Shown: positions 26,869 through 36,504, counted from the first letter of the stretch. The stretch: DNA of 64,000 nt from Chryseobacterium indoltheticum (GCF_003815915.1 NZ_CP033929.1:62001-126000); one strand, 5' to 3'. Numbers and translations: made by a program. The notes: a model not told the origin generated them from the letters alone.

Positions 26869-27192
26869 CTAACGATTCTGTGATCTGCTCACAAAAGAAA
26901 TAACCACTCCGCCTAAAAGACCAATCGTTTTTATGACGTTAAGACTTGAATCGATTGGTAAAAATGCGCCGATGATACACAAACCTGCCGCAGCGTACAT
27001 AGGATACATAAACTTGGTATGCATCAACATTCTTCCCTGAACGATAAAACTGATTCCAATTAAAATATAAAATAATCTTGCCGAAAGAAGATAGTTAATA
27101 TTATCCGGGAAAATTTTAAACCAACCCGCTGCTAAACAAATGATTGCTAAAATTGATAAAATTCCTTGTGTTGCCTGTAAATTACTTTTCAT
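26869..27192 (-). CDS. Small four-helix membrane protein
   Basis: A 107-residue protein I do not recognise by function. It is almost entirely hydrophobic, with about four transmembrane segments (ILSILAIICLAAGWF, LLSARLFYILIGISFIV, FMYPMYAAAGLCIIGAF, IGLLGGVVISFVS). No charged motif or cysteine pair points to a role. Its start shares one base with the panB stop (TAATG), so it is co-translated with panB and precedes the pseudouridine synthase by 5 bases. Confidence 0.75.
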   Translation of the reverse strand: MKSNLQATQGILSILAIICLAAGWFKIFPDNINYLLSARLFYILIGISFIVQGRMLMHTKFMYPMYAAAGLCIIGAFLPIDSSLNVIKTIGLLGGVVISFVSRSQNR

Positions 27193-28007
27193 TAATAGCT
27201 TTCATTTTGGTTAGGGAAATCAGCATTTTTCACATCTTTTACGTATTGAGAAACTGCTCCTGTTATTTCTGTATATAAATCGAGGTATCTTCTTAAGAAT
27301 TTTGGAGAGAAACCTTTATTCATTCCCACCATATCATGATACACCAAAACCTGTCCGTCACAGTGAGCTCCGGCTCCAATTCCGATTGTTGGAATCGAGA
27401 TACTTTCCGTCACTCTTTTTGCCAAATTTGCTGGAATTTTCTCAAGAACAACTCCAAAACAGCCCAATTCTTCAAGCAATTTTGCATCGTTGATCAATTT
27501 TTCAGCTTCAGCTTCTTCTTTAGCTCTCACTTTATACGTTCCAAACTGATAAATAGACTGCGGCGTTAATCCCAAATGTCCCATAATAGGAATTCCGGCG
27601 TTGATTATTTTTTTAATCGATTTCGAAATTTCTTTTCCACCTTCAATTTTAATCGCATGAGCACCTCCTTCTTTCATCATTCTAACTGCAGATTCTAATG
27701 CAATATCAGGATTACTTTGGTAGGTTCCGAAAGGTAGATCAGCAATTACCAATGCTCTTTCTACGCCTCTTACCACACTTTGAGTGTGATAAATCATCTG
27801 ATCCAATGTAATAGGAAGTGTAGTTTCAAAACCCGCCATTACATTCGCTGCAGAGTCACCGATAAGAATGGTATCAACCCCACCGGCATCGACCATCTTT
27901 GCCGTTGTAAAATCGTAAGCGGTAAGCATTGTTATTTTCTCTTTGTCGAATTTCATTTTTCGCAAAGTTTCTGTAGTAACTCTTTTAATTTCGGAATGAA
28001 CAGACAT
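27192..28007 (-). CDS. panB: 3-Methyl-2-oxobutanoate hydroxymethyltransferase PanB
   Basis: A 271-residue TIM-barrel enzyme that transfers a hydroxymethyl group from methylene-tetrahydrofolate to alpha-ketoisovalerate, the first committed step to pantothenate and CoA. Conserved blocks are MLTAYDFTTAKMVDAGGVD, ILIGDSAANVMAGF (the metal-binding Asp), KIEGGKEISKSI, GIPIMGHLGLTPQS and SIPTIGIGAGAHCDGQVLV, where the catalytic Glu follows the ketopantoate loop. It heads a three-gene unit with the membrane protein and pseudouridine synthase. Confidence 0.97.
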   Translation of the reverse strand: MSVHSEIKRVTTETLRKMKFDKEKITMLTAYDFTTAKMVDAGGVDTILIGDSAANVMAGFETTLPITLDQMIYHTQSVVRGVERALVIADLPFGTYQSNPDIALESAVRMMKEGGAHAIKIEGGKEISKSIKKIINAGIPIMGHLGLTPQSIYQFGTYKVRAKEEAEAEKLINDAKLLEELGCFGVVLEKIPANLAKRVTESISIPTIGIGAGAHCDGQVLVYHDMVGMNKGFSPKFLRRYLDLYTEITGAVSQYVKDVKNADFPNQNESY

Positions 28008-28065
28008 AATGTATATGATTGTTTTAAGTTAAAAAGTCAGCTTCCGCCGACTTAGATATTTGAAT

Positions 28066-28779
28066 TTACAAAACTACGTGTCCTAGTTTCATTAATTTAT
28101 CGTGGTTGAGAATTTTGATGTTTCTGCCGTCTACTTCGATGAGACTGTCCCCTTTAAACTCGGAGATCAATCGGATAGCACTTTCGGTAGCCGTTCCGAT
28201 GATATTGGCAATTTCTTCTCTTGTCAAAGAAATTTTGATGAAACCTTCAGGATCAGTTCCTAACTTTTGTTCTAAAAGAATAAGGATTTCTGCCAGTCTT
28301 TCTCTTACCGTTTTCTGCGCAAGGAAAGTAATGGTATTGGAAGATTCTCCCAATTCGTAAGATATTTTCTGAAGCATCACAAAAGATAACTGTGGATCTA
28401 CTTCTAATAAGTCCATAAAAATATCTGCAGGTAAGAATGTGCATTCAACATCCGTCATTGCTTCAGCCTTTGCTTGAAAATTTTCTCCACACAACAATGC
28501 ACGATATCCTATAATATCACCTTCTTTTATAAATCTAAGAATTTGATCTTTACCAAAAGATCCTGATTTGGACAATTTAGCAGCCCCTTTTTCTATTACG
28601 TAAACCCCTTTGGGAGTTTCGCCATCGTCAAAGACGATATCGTGTTTTTGAAAAACGAGTTTCTTTTTTGCGTTGATATATCTTTCATAATCAGTATTGG
28701 AAAGTCTTTCTTTAAAGGATTTATCATTAAAAACCCTCGCGAATCTTTCTTCAATAGCAATCTGTTGTTCCTGCGACAT
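28066..28779 (-). CDS. Crp/Fnr-family transcriptional regulator
   Basis: A 237-residue regulator. I take the start at 28779 (MSQEQQIAIEERF); an in-frame ATG at 28812 would add 11 residues unlike the family. Residues about 40-150 form a cyclic-nucleotide-binding-like beta-roll (DIVFDDGETPKGVYVIEKGA, GDIIGYRALL) and 170-230 a winged helix (LTREEIANIIGTATESAIRL). It has no Fnr-type N-terminal cysteine cluster, so it does not sense oxygen through its own Fe-S cluster. It is divergent from the cbb3 oxidase locus, which is the usual partner of such regulators; control of that locus is inferred from position. Confidence 0.85.
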   Translation of the reverse strand: MSQEQQIAIEERFARVFNDKSFKERLSNTDYERYINAKKKLVFQKHDIVFDDGETPKGVYVIEKGAAKLSKSGSFGKDQILRFIKEGDIIGYRALLCGENFQAKAEAMTDVECTFLPADIFMDLLEVDPQLSFVMLQKISYELGESSNTITFLAQKTVRERLAEILILLEQKLGTDPEGFIKISLTREEIANIIGTATESAIRLISEFKGDSLIEVDGRNIKILNHDKLMKLGHVVL

Positions 28780-28863
28780 TGTAATATGACATTTATCACA
28801 AAAATAGAACATTTAAACTCTATAAACAAAAAAAAATGTTATAATTTTGTAAGTCAATAATTT

Positions 28864-31245
28864 ATGAAGGTGAGCGAGAACTGTTTTCATTGCGGACAAG
28901 GGATAGAAAAGGAAAGAATTTCTTTTGACGAAAAAATTTTCTGCTGTACAGGCTGTAAATCTGTTTATGAAATTCTGAACACCAATAATCTCAGTAATTT
29001 TTACGAATTAAACAAAAAAGCAGGAATCAGGCCTGAAGAAAACTCTTCTCAATTTGACTATCTCGACACCAAGGAAATTTTTGACAGAATTACAGATTTT
29101 TCTGAAGGCAATACAAGTCTTGTCACGTTCAGAATTCCGGTAATCCACTGTTCTTCTTGCATTTGGCTATTAGAAAGCCTACACACTTTACATAAAGACA
29201 TCCACTATTCTCAGGTTAACTTTACAAGGAAGACCCTGCAGATTTCTTTTAACCATAACGAATTAAAATTAAGCGATTTAGCTAAATTCTTAACCAATCT
29301 TGGCTACAAACCCGCAATCAACCTTGAGACGGTTGACAAGAATGAAGATAATCTTGACAAATCTCTACTTATAAAACTGGCAATCGCCGGATTTGCTTTT
29401 GGTAACGGAATGTTTTTGGCGTTTCCGGAATATATTGGCGGAGAAGATTACTGGATGGAACATTACAAAGGTTTATTCAGAATCTTAATGTTTTTACTTG
29501 CTGTTCCGGTTGTGTTTTATTCTGCATCAGACTATTATAAATCTGCTTGGTATGGTCTAAAAAACAAGATCGTCAATATTGATGTACCCATTGTGTTGGG
29601 GATTTTTGTTCTGTTTGGAAGAAGTATTTACGAAATCGCTACCGATTACGGTCCAGGATATTTTGACACCCTGTGCGGACTTCTTTTTTTTATGCTTTTA
29701 GGGAAAATTTTCCAGAAAAGAACGTACAGTTCGCTTTCTTACGACAGAGATTACAAATCGTTTTATCCAATTGCTGTAACTAAAGTTGATTTTAACGGAA
29801 AACAGGAAAACATTTTACTTTCAGAGATTAAAATCGGTGATAGAATTTTAGTAAGAAATCACGAAATCATTCCGGTTGATGCTATTTTGATTAGCGGAAA
29901 CGGTAATATAGACAACAGTTTTATTACAGGCGAAAGCGAAAGCATTTCTAAAAATCCAGGTGATAAAATCTTTGCCGGAGGAAAACAAATTGGCTCATCT
30001 CTCGAACTTGAAGTTATTAAAAACGTTGATCAAAGTTATCTTACCCAGCTTTGGAATAAAGAAGCTTTCAAAAAACATGAGACCGGACTTGACACCTTAA
30101 TCAATGAAATTAGTAAATATTTTACCTTCATTATTTTAGGAATCGCACTTGTTGCCGGAATTTATTGGTATTTTATTGATTTGGAAACAATGTTCCAGGT
30201 TATCTCTGCCGTTTTGATTATCGCTTGTCCTTGCGCTTTAGCATTGTCTTCTCCATTTACTTTCGGTCACATTATGAGAATTTTAGGTCGAAATAAATTT
30301 TATGTAAAAGACACAATAACGATTGAGAAAATTGCAAAAGTTGACGCTTTAGTTTTCGACAAAACCGGAACGATTACACACCGAAAAAAATCAAACATCA
30401 GATACGAAGGTTCTGAAATTCAGGAATTTGATTTATTAAATATTAAAAGTTTAGTCAAAAACTCAAATCATCCGCTTTCAAAATCTCTGTATGAATTTTT
30501 GGAAGTACAAGATGACTATTTCCCTGTTGACAACTTTGAGGAAATCTCAGGAAAAGGATACGAAGCGAGCGTACGAGGAAATATTTACAAAATAGGTTCT
30601 GCAAAATATAACAATCAAGAGTCGAAAAATCTTGAAACCGCAGTTTACATCAGCAAAAACAATGAGTTTATCGGAAAATTTATTTTTAAAAATGAATACC
30701 GGGAAAATCTTAGAAATCTGTTTACAAAACTGACCAATTATAAAATCTTTATTTTGAGCGGTGATAATGCTTCTGAAGAAAATCAGCTTAAAGAGATCAT
30801 TCCGAATTACAGCTCGATGGCTTTCAACCAAAACCCTGAAGATAAGTTGAATTACATCAAAGAGCTTCAGGATAAAGGATTAAAAGTTATCATGCTTGGT
30901 GACGGATTAAACGATGCCGGAGCTTTAAAACAAAGCAACGTAGGAATCGCAATTTCCGACGACAGCAACAGCTTTACGCCATCTTCAGACGTCATCATGA
31001 ACGGAGAAAAAGTATCGCAGCTCGACCATTATCTGAATGTTTGTAAAGGCTCAATTACCATCGTAAAACTCACCTTTCTTATTAGTTTCCTATACAATGT
31101 TGTAGGTTTAACCTTTGCTGTAACCGGAAATATGAGCCCATTATTTGCAGCTTTAATTATGCCTGCAAGTTCGATTACCGTCATTTCATTCACCACGATT
31201 TCTACCTGGATTCTCGGAAGGAAGTATTTCAAAAAACAGCCTTAA
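28864..31245 (+). CDS. ccoI: Heavy-metal P1B-type ATPase CcoI, copper transport for cbb3 oxidase
   Basis: A 793-residue copper-translocating ATPase. The N-terminal zinc-finger-like region has Cys7/Cys10 and CCTGC near 29-33, followed by an HMA domain with Cys96-x2-Cys99 (HCSSCIW). The ion-translocation motif CPCALALSSP is at 455-464, the phosphorylated Asp is Asp499 in DKTGTIT, the HP motif is SNHPLSKSL, and the hinge is GDGLNDAGALKQS. Eight transmembrane helices are expected. In cbb3 loci the CcoI/FixI protein exports copper for assembly of the binuclear centre, not for detoxification. It is the first gene of the locus; 109 bases separate it from ccoS. Confidence 0.95.
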   Translation: MKVSENCFHCGQGIEKERISFDEKIFCCTGCKSVYEILNTNNLSNFYELNKKAGIRPEENSSQFDYLDTKEIFDRITDFSEGNTSLVTFRIPVIHCSSCIWLLESLHTLHKDIHYSQVNFTRKTLQISFNHNELKLSDLAKFLTNLGYKPAINLETVDKNEDNLDKSLLIKLAIAGFAFGNGMFLAFPEYIGGEDYWMEHYKGLFRILMFLLAVPVVFYSASDYYKSAWYGLKNKIVNIDVPIVLGIFVLFGRSIYEIATDYGPGYFDTLCGLLFFMLLGKIFQKRTYSSLSYDRDYKSFYPIAVTKVDFNGKQENILLSEIKIGDRILVRNHEIIPVDAILISGNGNIDNSFITGESESISKNPGDKIFAGGKQIGSSLELEVIKNVDQSYLTQLWNKEAFKKHETGLDTLINEISKYFTFIILGIALVAGIYWYFIDLETMFQVISAVLIIACPCALALSSPFTFGHIMRILGRNKFYVKDTITIEKIAKVDALVFDKTGTITHRKKSNIRYEGSEIQEFDLLNIKSLVKNSNHPLSKSLYEFLEVQDDYFPVDNFEEISGKGYEASVRGNIYKIGSAKYNNQESKNLETAVYISKNNEFIGKFIFKNEYRENLRNLFTKLTNYKIFILSGDNASEENQLKEIIPNYSSMAFNQNPEDKLNYIKELQDKGLKVIMLGDGLNDAGALKQSNVGIAISDDSNSFTPSSDVIMNGEKVSQLDHYLNVCKGSITIVKLTFLISFLYNVVGLTFAVTGNMSPLFAALIMPASSITVISFTTISTWILGRKYFKKQP

Positions 31246-31291
31246 AAGCCCTTATTTAGACTGATTTTAAATTAGAGAAAGCCCGTATTTC

Positions 31292-31347
31292 GTGATAATT
31301 GTCATTATTTTTCACTAATTTTGAACCCCGAAAATAGGTTAATTTTG
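31292..31347 (+). promoter_or_regulatory. Candidate Crp/Fnr-like site and -7 box before ccoS
   Basis: GTGATAATTGTCAT at 31292-31305 matches 7 of the 10 fixed positions of the Fnr-box form TTGATNNNNATCAA. Downstream, TAATTTTG (31340-31347) fits the Bacteroidota -7 element, with a TTG 16 bases before it (31321-31323), one base short of the usual spacing. The -7 box is only 8 bases ahead of the ATG, so a leaderless or nearly leaderless transcript would follow. Both calls are by eye. Confidence 0.35.
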
Positions 31348-31354
31348 TTGTCAA

Positions 31355-31576
31355 ATGGATATTCTATATTTAATGATCTTATGCAGCGTTTCTTTGGCTG
31401 TAGTTTTTCTGGTCGTATTTATAGTTTTCGCCAGAAAAGGGCAGTTTGAGGACGACGAGTCTCCAGCTGTACGAATACTTTTTGATTCCGGTGAAGTAAA
31501 GGAAAAAGAAGAACCTGGCAACAAAAACGATAAGGAAAAAGGAGATAATAATAAATTTGAAGAAAAAAGTGAATAG
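31355..31576 (+). CDS. ccoS: cbb3 oxidase assembly protein CcoS
   Basis: A 73-residue single-span membrane protein needed to insert heme and copper into cbb3 oxidase. The helix MDILYLMILCSVSLAVVFLV is followed by the family signature FARKGQFEDDESPAVRILFD. The acidic/Lys-rich tail is longer than in proteobacterial CcoS. It overlaps no gene but lies 5 bases before ccoNO, so they share a transcript. Confidence 0.95.
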   Translation: MDILYLMILCSVSLAVVFLVVFIVFARKGQFEDDESPAVRILFDSGEVKEKEEPGNKNDKEKGDNNKFEEKSE

Positions 31577-31581
31577 TTAAT

Positions 31582-33840
31582 ATGGAGACACAAAAGTTTA
31601 GTTATGACAACAGTATTGTTCGTGCATTCCTATACGCGACCATAGTTTTTGGAATTATAGGTTTCGTATTTGGACTTACGGCAGCATTGATGCTTTTCTA
31701 TCCTGAGCTTCCTGAGTTTTTGTTTGGAACTGACGATACAACAATCAACAGTCTTGCATCAGGAAACATACAAGGGTTAATTAATACCAACGGTGCGTTA
31801 GGGTTTGGTAGAATAAGAATGTTACACACCAATACGGTAATTTTTGCATTCGTATGTAATATCGTTTATGTGGGGGTTTATTACTCTACTCAAAGATTAT
31901 TAAAAACAAGAATGTACAGCGATACTTTATCGTGGATTCATTTTTGGACATGGCAATTTATGATCGTTGCTACGTTTATCACATTCTTTATGGGGATCAA
32001 CACCTCAAAAGAATATGCTGAGCACGAGTGGCCAATCGATATATTAATCGCAGTTTCGTGGATCATTTTCGGAGCGAATATGATTTTAACGATTGCAAAA
32101 AGAAGAGTAAGACACCTTTACGTAGCCATTTGGTTCTATCTTGGAACTTGGGTTGCTGTAGCGATGCTTCACATATTCAACAACTTAGAAGTACCTTTAA
32201 CGTTCTCTGGCTGGAAATCATATTCAGCTTATGCAGGAGCAAAAGATGCCATCGTACAATGGTGGTATGGTCACAATGCGGTAGCATTCGTATTGACGAC
32301 TCCGGTTTTAGGTTTAATGTATTATTTCTTACCTAAAGCTGCTGACAGACCTGTATTTTCATACAAACTATCAATCATTCACTTTTGGTCATTGATTTTC
32401 GTATATATCTGGGCTGGTCCTCACCACCTTCAGTATACTGCTTTACCAGCATGGGCTCAAGCAGTGGGAACTGGTTTCTCGATCATGCTTATTGCGCCAT
32501 CTTGGGGAGGTATGCTAAACGGTCTTCTTACCTTAAGAGGAGCTTGGGATAAAGTAAGAGAAAATCCTATTTTGAAATTCTTCGTAGTTGCTGTTACCTG
32601 TTATGGTATGGCAACATTTGAAGGACCTCTTTTGGCAACAAAAAATATCAATAAAATTGGTCACTTTACAGACTGGGTTATCGGTCACGTACATTTAGGA
32701 GCATTAGGATGGAATGGTTTCATGGCATTCGGTGTTATCTATTATTTGGTACCGATCATGTGGAGAACCAAAATGTGGTCTGTAAAATTAGCGAATTGGC
32801 ATTTCTGGTTGGGTACTTTAGGAATTATTTTCTATGCTGTACCAATGTATATCGCTGGATTTACGCAAGGTTTGATGTGGAAACAATTTAATCCGGACGG
32901 AACTTTATTGTGGAAAAACTGGCTAGATACCGTTACCGCAATTATTCCTTACTTTAAAATGAGATTCGTAGGTGGATTATTCTATCTATCAGGAGGTCTT
33001 TTAATGGTGGTGAATGTTTACATGACAATCAAAAAAGGATCTTTCCAAAAAGAAGTTCCTGCAGAAGCACCTGCTTTGGCTAACATCAGCAACAGACGTA
33101 AAGAAGGAGAAGGTCTTCACCTTTGGCTAGAAAGAATGCCAATCTTGATGACAGTTTTAGCATTACTTACCATTTCTATAGGTAGTATGGTAGAAATCAT
33201 TCCTACTTTATCATTAAAGAAAAGTGTACCTACAATTTCTGCGGTGAAACCTTATTCACCATTAGAATTAGAAGGTAGAGATTTATATATCCGTGAAGGT
33301 TGTAACGCTTGTCACTCACAAATGGTAAGACCATTCAGAGATGAGATCGTAAGATTTAACGGTAAAAACGGACAGTACTCTAAAGCTGGAGAATTTGTTT
33401 ACGACAGACCTTTCCTTTGGGGATCGAAAAGAACTGGACCAGATTTGCATAGAGAAGGTGGTAAAAACCCAAGTTCTTGGCACTATAAGCATATGTACAA
33501 CCCAAGACAAACGTCTGCAGGTTCTATTATGCCACGTTACCCTTGGTTGATTTCAAATAACCTTGACCGTTCTCAAATGGTAGACAAAATCAAGTTTATG
33601 AAAAACACCTACGATGTACCTTATACAAAAGCTCAGATTGATACTGCAGATAAATGGGCAGATAATCAGGCTGCGAAAATTGTAAAAGATATCTTTGTAG
33701 AGGCAGCTGACCTTAAAGAAGCTTATGCTAAAAGACCACAGGGAGAACTAGAGAAAAAAGAGATTATCGCTCTTATCGCTTATCTTCAGAGATTAGGTAC
33801 AGACATTAAAACGACAGAAATAAAAACAGCTAGTAACTAA
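31582..33840 (+). CDS. ccoNO: cbb3-type cytochrome c oxidase, fused CcoN-CcoO subunit
   Basis: A 752-residue fusion of the catalytic heme-copper subunit CcoN (residues about 1-500, twelve helices) and the monoheme cytochrome c subunit CcoO (about 540-740). Copper and heme ligands are visible in WWYGHNAVAF, WAGPHHLQYT and IGHVHLGALGWNG. CcoO binds heme c at Cys574-x2-Cys577-His578 (CNACH), followed by SQMVRPFRDE. Fusion of the two subunits is a known trait of Bacteroidota. The enzyme reduces oxygen to water with high affinity and pumps protons, so it supports growth at low oxygen. Confidence 0.97.
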   Translation: METQKFSYDNSIVRAFLYATIVFGIIGFVFGLTAALMLFYPELPEFLFGTDDTTINSLASGNIQGLINTNGALGFGRIRMLHTNTVIFAFVCNIVYVGVYYSTQRLLKTRMYSDTLSWIHFWTWQFMIVATFITFFMGINTSKEYAEHEWPIDILIAVSWIIFGANMILTIAKRRVRHLYVAIWFYLGTWVAVAMLHIFNNLEVPLTFSGWKSYSAYAGAKDAIVQWWYGHNAVAFVLTTPVLGLMYYFLPKAADRPVFSYKLSIIHFWSLIFVYIWAGPHHLQYTALPAWAQAVGTGFSIMLIAPSWGGMLNGLLTLRGAWDKVRENPILKFFVVAVTCYGMATFEGPLLATKNINKIGHFTDWVIGHVHLGALGWNGFMAFGVIYYLVPIMWRTKMWSVKLANWHFWLGTLGIIFYAVPMYIAGFTQGLMWKQFNPDGTLLWKNWLDTVTAIIPYFKMRFVGGLFYLSGGLLMVVNVYMTIKKGSFQKEVPAEAPALANISNRRKEGEGLHLWLERMPILMTVLALLTISIGSMVEIIPTLSLKKSVPTISAVKPYSPLELEGRDLYIREGCNACHSQMVRPFRDEIVRFNGKNGQYSKAGEFVYDRPFLWGSKRTGPDLHREGGKNPSSWHYKHMYNPRQTSAGSIMPRYPWLISNNLDRSQMVDKIKFMKNTYDVPYTKAQIDTADKWADNQAAKIVKDIFVEAADLKEAYAKRPQGELEKKEIIALIAYLQRLGTDIKTTEIKTASN

Positions 33841-33858
33841 TAATATTAAAAGCTTACT

Positions 33859-34056
33859 ATGATTCCTCAAAATTTTAAAGATATATTATCCAATACTGAA
33901 AATGCAGGTTTGTATCAAACATTGGCTCTGATTTTCTTTATGTTGTTTTTCATAGCTTTGATAATCTATGTTTTTAGCAGGCCTAAAAAATATTACAAAG
34001 AAGAAGAGCACGCTCCACTTGGGGATGACGAAGATGATTTTAATTTAAAAAATTAA
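33859..34056 (+). CDS. ccoQ: cbb3 oxidase subunit CcoQ
   Basis: A 65-residue single-span protein. The helix is LYQTLALIFFMLFFIALIIY, followed by the family-typical VFSRPKKYYKEEEHAPL and an acidic tail. CcoQ stabilises the oxidase complex. It is 18 bases after ccoNO and 10 bases before ccoP. Confidence 0.9.
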   Translation: MIPQNFKDILSNTENAGLYQTLALIFFMLFFIALIIYVFSRPKKYYKEEEHAPLGDDEDDFNLKN

Positions 34057-34066
34057 ACTATTTATT

Positions 34067-34945
34067 ATGAGACAAAGAACACCGGTTGTTGTAAACATTT
34101 TAATAATAACAGTATTATTAGTAATATTTTATTATTTATTTGTTCAGAGCTACTCGTTTTTAGCTTCACCATATTTCTGGGGAACTGTTGTGATCAGTGC
34201 TATTTTGGCATACATTCACAGCGCTATCGGAGATTTGATTGAGAACAATAAATTTAAAAAATTAACGGCTGAAGAGAAATCTGCTTATTTAAATGAAAAG
34301 AAAATTCCTTTTCTTAGAAGACAATATGATGCAGCTTTCAAAAAGCAATCAGACACTCACGAAAAAGATATTCTTATCGACCATGGTTTCGATGGAATTA
34401 TGGAATTAGATAATCAATTACCAAAATGGTGGTTAGGTCTATTCTATTTCGGAACTGTATTCTGTATCGTTTATATTTGTGCTTATGCTTTTACAGATTT
34501 TGCACACCCAATAAGCGAATACGATAAAGAATATAAAGAACAAGAAGCTGCAATTGCAAAATATCTTGCAGATCAACCACCAGTAACAATAGAATCGGCA
34601 GTTTTCTCTGAAGATAATATTGCGGCAGGTGAAGAAATTTTCAAAACCAACTGTGTATCTTGTCACTCAGATGGTGGTAAGGGAGGTATCGGACCAAACC
34701 TTACAGATAATTTCTGGCATAACCAACCTGAGAAAACATTATTCAAAAACGTATTTCACGTAGTTGAAAATGGTGTTACAGGAACAGCAATGCAGGCTTG
34801 GGGCAAAAATGGAGTTCTTCCAGGAGGTGATATTGAAAAAGTAGCAGCGTATGTTTACTCTATCAACCAGCTAAAAAAACCAATTACACCTAAAGAAGGA
34901 GGCGCACCACCATACGGTGATGAAGCTCATTGGGAAAAACAGTAA
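34067..34945 (+). CDS. ccoP: cbb3 oxidase subunit CcoP, with one heme c site
   Basis: A 292-residue membrane-anchored cytochrome c. Two N-terminal hydrophobic segments (about 8-50) precede the CcoP N-terminal domain (HGFDGIMELDNQLPKWWLGL) with a further helix at about 122-145. The heme site is Cys196-x2-Cys199-His200 (NCVSCHSDGGKGGIGPN), and the distal Met lies in GTAMQAW. Classical CcoP has two heme c sites; only one CxxCH occurs here. The two extra N-terminal helices are also more than the classical form has. Both traits may be common in this phylum. It passes electrons to CcoNO. Confidence 0.93.
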   Translation: MRQRTPVVVNILIITVLLVIFYYLFVQSYSFLASPYFWGTVVISAILAYIHSAIGDLIENNKFKKLTAEEKSAYLNEKKIPFLRRQYDAAFKKQSDTHEKDILIDHGFDGIMELDNQLPKWWLGLFYFGTVFCIVYICAYAFTDFAHPISEYDKEYKEQEAAIAKYLADQPPVTIESAVFSEDNIAAGEEIFKTNCVSCHSDGGKGGIGPNLTDNFWHNQPEKTLFKNVFHVVENGVTGTAMQAWGKNGVLPGGDIEKVAAYVYSINQLKKPITPKEGGAPPYGDEAHWEKQ

Positions 34946-34968
34946 TTAAAAAAAATATAAAGCATATG

Positions 34969-35017
34969 AAAAACATAATTTGTTATTAGATAAAAATAGT
35001 AACGAATTATGTTTTTT
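34969..35017 (+). terminator. Hairpin between ccoP and ccoG
   Basis: AAAACATAATT-TGTTA pairs with TAAC-GAATTATGTTTT (one mismatch) and ends in TTTTTT on the plus strand. It looks like a terminator inside the locus, so expression of ccoG, ccoH and the SafE-like gene may be partial read-through or from their own promoter. Confidence 0.7.
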
Positions 35018-35039
35018 CGTTTTTTAAAACCTAATATAA

Positions 35040-36494
35040 ATGTCAAAAATAGATGAAGACATCGCTCGCGGTGGACAGGGGCAGGTTTTAGACCCTGAGA
35101 CCTATAGAGATTCTATAGGCACAATGGAACAATCCGGGAAAAGAAAATGGGTTTTTCCAAAAAAACCAAAAGGTAAATACACCAATTACAGAAACCTCGT
35201 AAGTTATACGCTGCTAATTGTATATTTTGCCATTCCGTTTATTAAAATCAATGGAAATCCGTTCTTTTTATTTAACGTTATCGATAGAGAATTTTTTATT
35301 GCAGGACAGCCATTTTATCCGCAAGATTTTTTTATCCTTACACTAGGCGCTATTGCATCTCTTATTTTCATTATTATTTTTACGATTGCATTCGGAAGAA
35401 TTTTCTGCGGGTGGATTTGTCCTCAGACAATTTTTTTGGAATCTGTCTTTCGTAAAATAGAATACCTGATTGAAGGAGATCGTAATAAGCAAATGAAGCT
35501 TGACAGACAGGAGTGGAATACAGAAAAAATCTGGAAAAGAAGTTTAAAGTGGGCGGTTTACATAATAATTTCTTTAATCATTACCCACTTTATGTTCATG
35601 TATATTGTAGGATATGAGCAGGTATTAAACATTATTTCAGAAGGGCCATTTACTCATCCTACCAACTTTATGGTGATGATTCTGTTTACGGCTGCTTTTT
35701 ACTTTGTGTTTGCATGGTTCAGAGAGCAGGTTTGTACACTGGTTTGTCCCTACGGAAGATTACAGGGTGTTTTAATTGACAAGGAAACCATCAATGTATT
35801 TTACGATTATAAAAGAGGTGAAAACCGTTCTAAATGGAGAAAAGGTGAAGACCGAAAAGCAGCAGGAAAAGGAGATTGCATCGATTGTTATCAGTGTGTG
35901 GTAGTTTGCCCTACCGGAATTGATATCAGAGACGGGCAACAGCTGGAATGTGTAAACTGTACGGCATGTATCGATGCTTGTGACGAAGTGATGGAAAAAG
36001 TTGGTTTACCGAAGGGTTTGGTGCGTTATGCATCTGAAAAGGAAATAGAAACCGGCGCTCCGTACAAATTTACCGGAAGAATGAAAGGCTTTGCAGTCGT
36101 TTTGGTCTTATTGGTAGGATTTTTAGGATATTTACTCTCAAGTCGTGGCGAGATGGAAGCAAAATTCATTAAACCTGCGGGAAGTACCTTCTTTGTAAAA
36201 GACGGGAAAATACTCAATACATACAACTATACTTTCCTTAATAAAACAAACGACAAAAAAATTGTTACGATCAAAGTAATCGAGCCTGCTCATGCAGAAG
36301 TAGGGTACAGCGCATCGAGCAAAATTACTGTAGAACGTGACAAGATTTCTAAAGGGACGATCAACATCAGCTTTCCGGAATCGGAAATGAATCTGTCTAA
36401 ACAAAACATCACTATCGGCGTTTATGATATGAAAGGAAAATTGATCGATTCTTATCAAACGTATTTCGAAGGACCTTTTAAATTACAGTTTTAA
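35040..36494 (+). CDS. ccoG: cbb3 oxidase accessory protein CcoG (polyferredoxin)
   Basis: A 484-residue membrane protein with two [4Fe-4S] ferredoxin sites: CIDCYQCVVVCPTGI and CVNCTACIDACDEV, plus the FixG-type CGWICPQTIF and CTLVCPYGRLQGV. About five transmembrane helices lie in the first 230 residues and one near 340-360. The C-terminal 110 residues form the immunoglobulin-like FixG_C domain in the periplasm. CcoG is thought to reduce copper for delivery to the cbb3 oxidase. The following gene starts 10 bases on. Confidence 0.95.
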   Translation: MSKIDEDIARGGQGQVLDPETYRDSIGTMEQSGKRKWVFPKKPKGKYTNYRNLVSYTLLIVYFAIPFIKINGNPFFLFNVIDREFFIAGQPFYPQDFFILTLGAIASLIFIIIFTIAFGRIFCGWICPQTIFLESVFRKIEYLIEGDRNKQMKLDRQEWNTEKIWKRSLKWAVYIIISLIITHFMFMYIVGYEQVLNIISEGPFTHPTNFMVMILFTAAFYFVFAWFREQVCTLVCPYGRLQGVLIDKETINVFYDYKRGENRSKWRKGEDRKAAGKGDCIDCYQCVVVCPTGIDIRDGQQLECVNCTACIDACDEVMEKVGLPKGLVRYASEKEIETGAPYKFTGRMKGFAVVLVLLVGFLGYLLSSRGEMEAKFIKPAGSTFFVKDGKILNTYNYTFLNKTNDKKIVTIKVIEPAHAEVGYSASSKITVERDKISKGTINISFPESEMNLSKQNITIGVYDMKGKLIDSYQTYFEGPFKLQF

Positions 36495-36504
36495 ATTTTA
36501 AATT

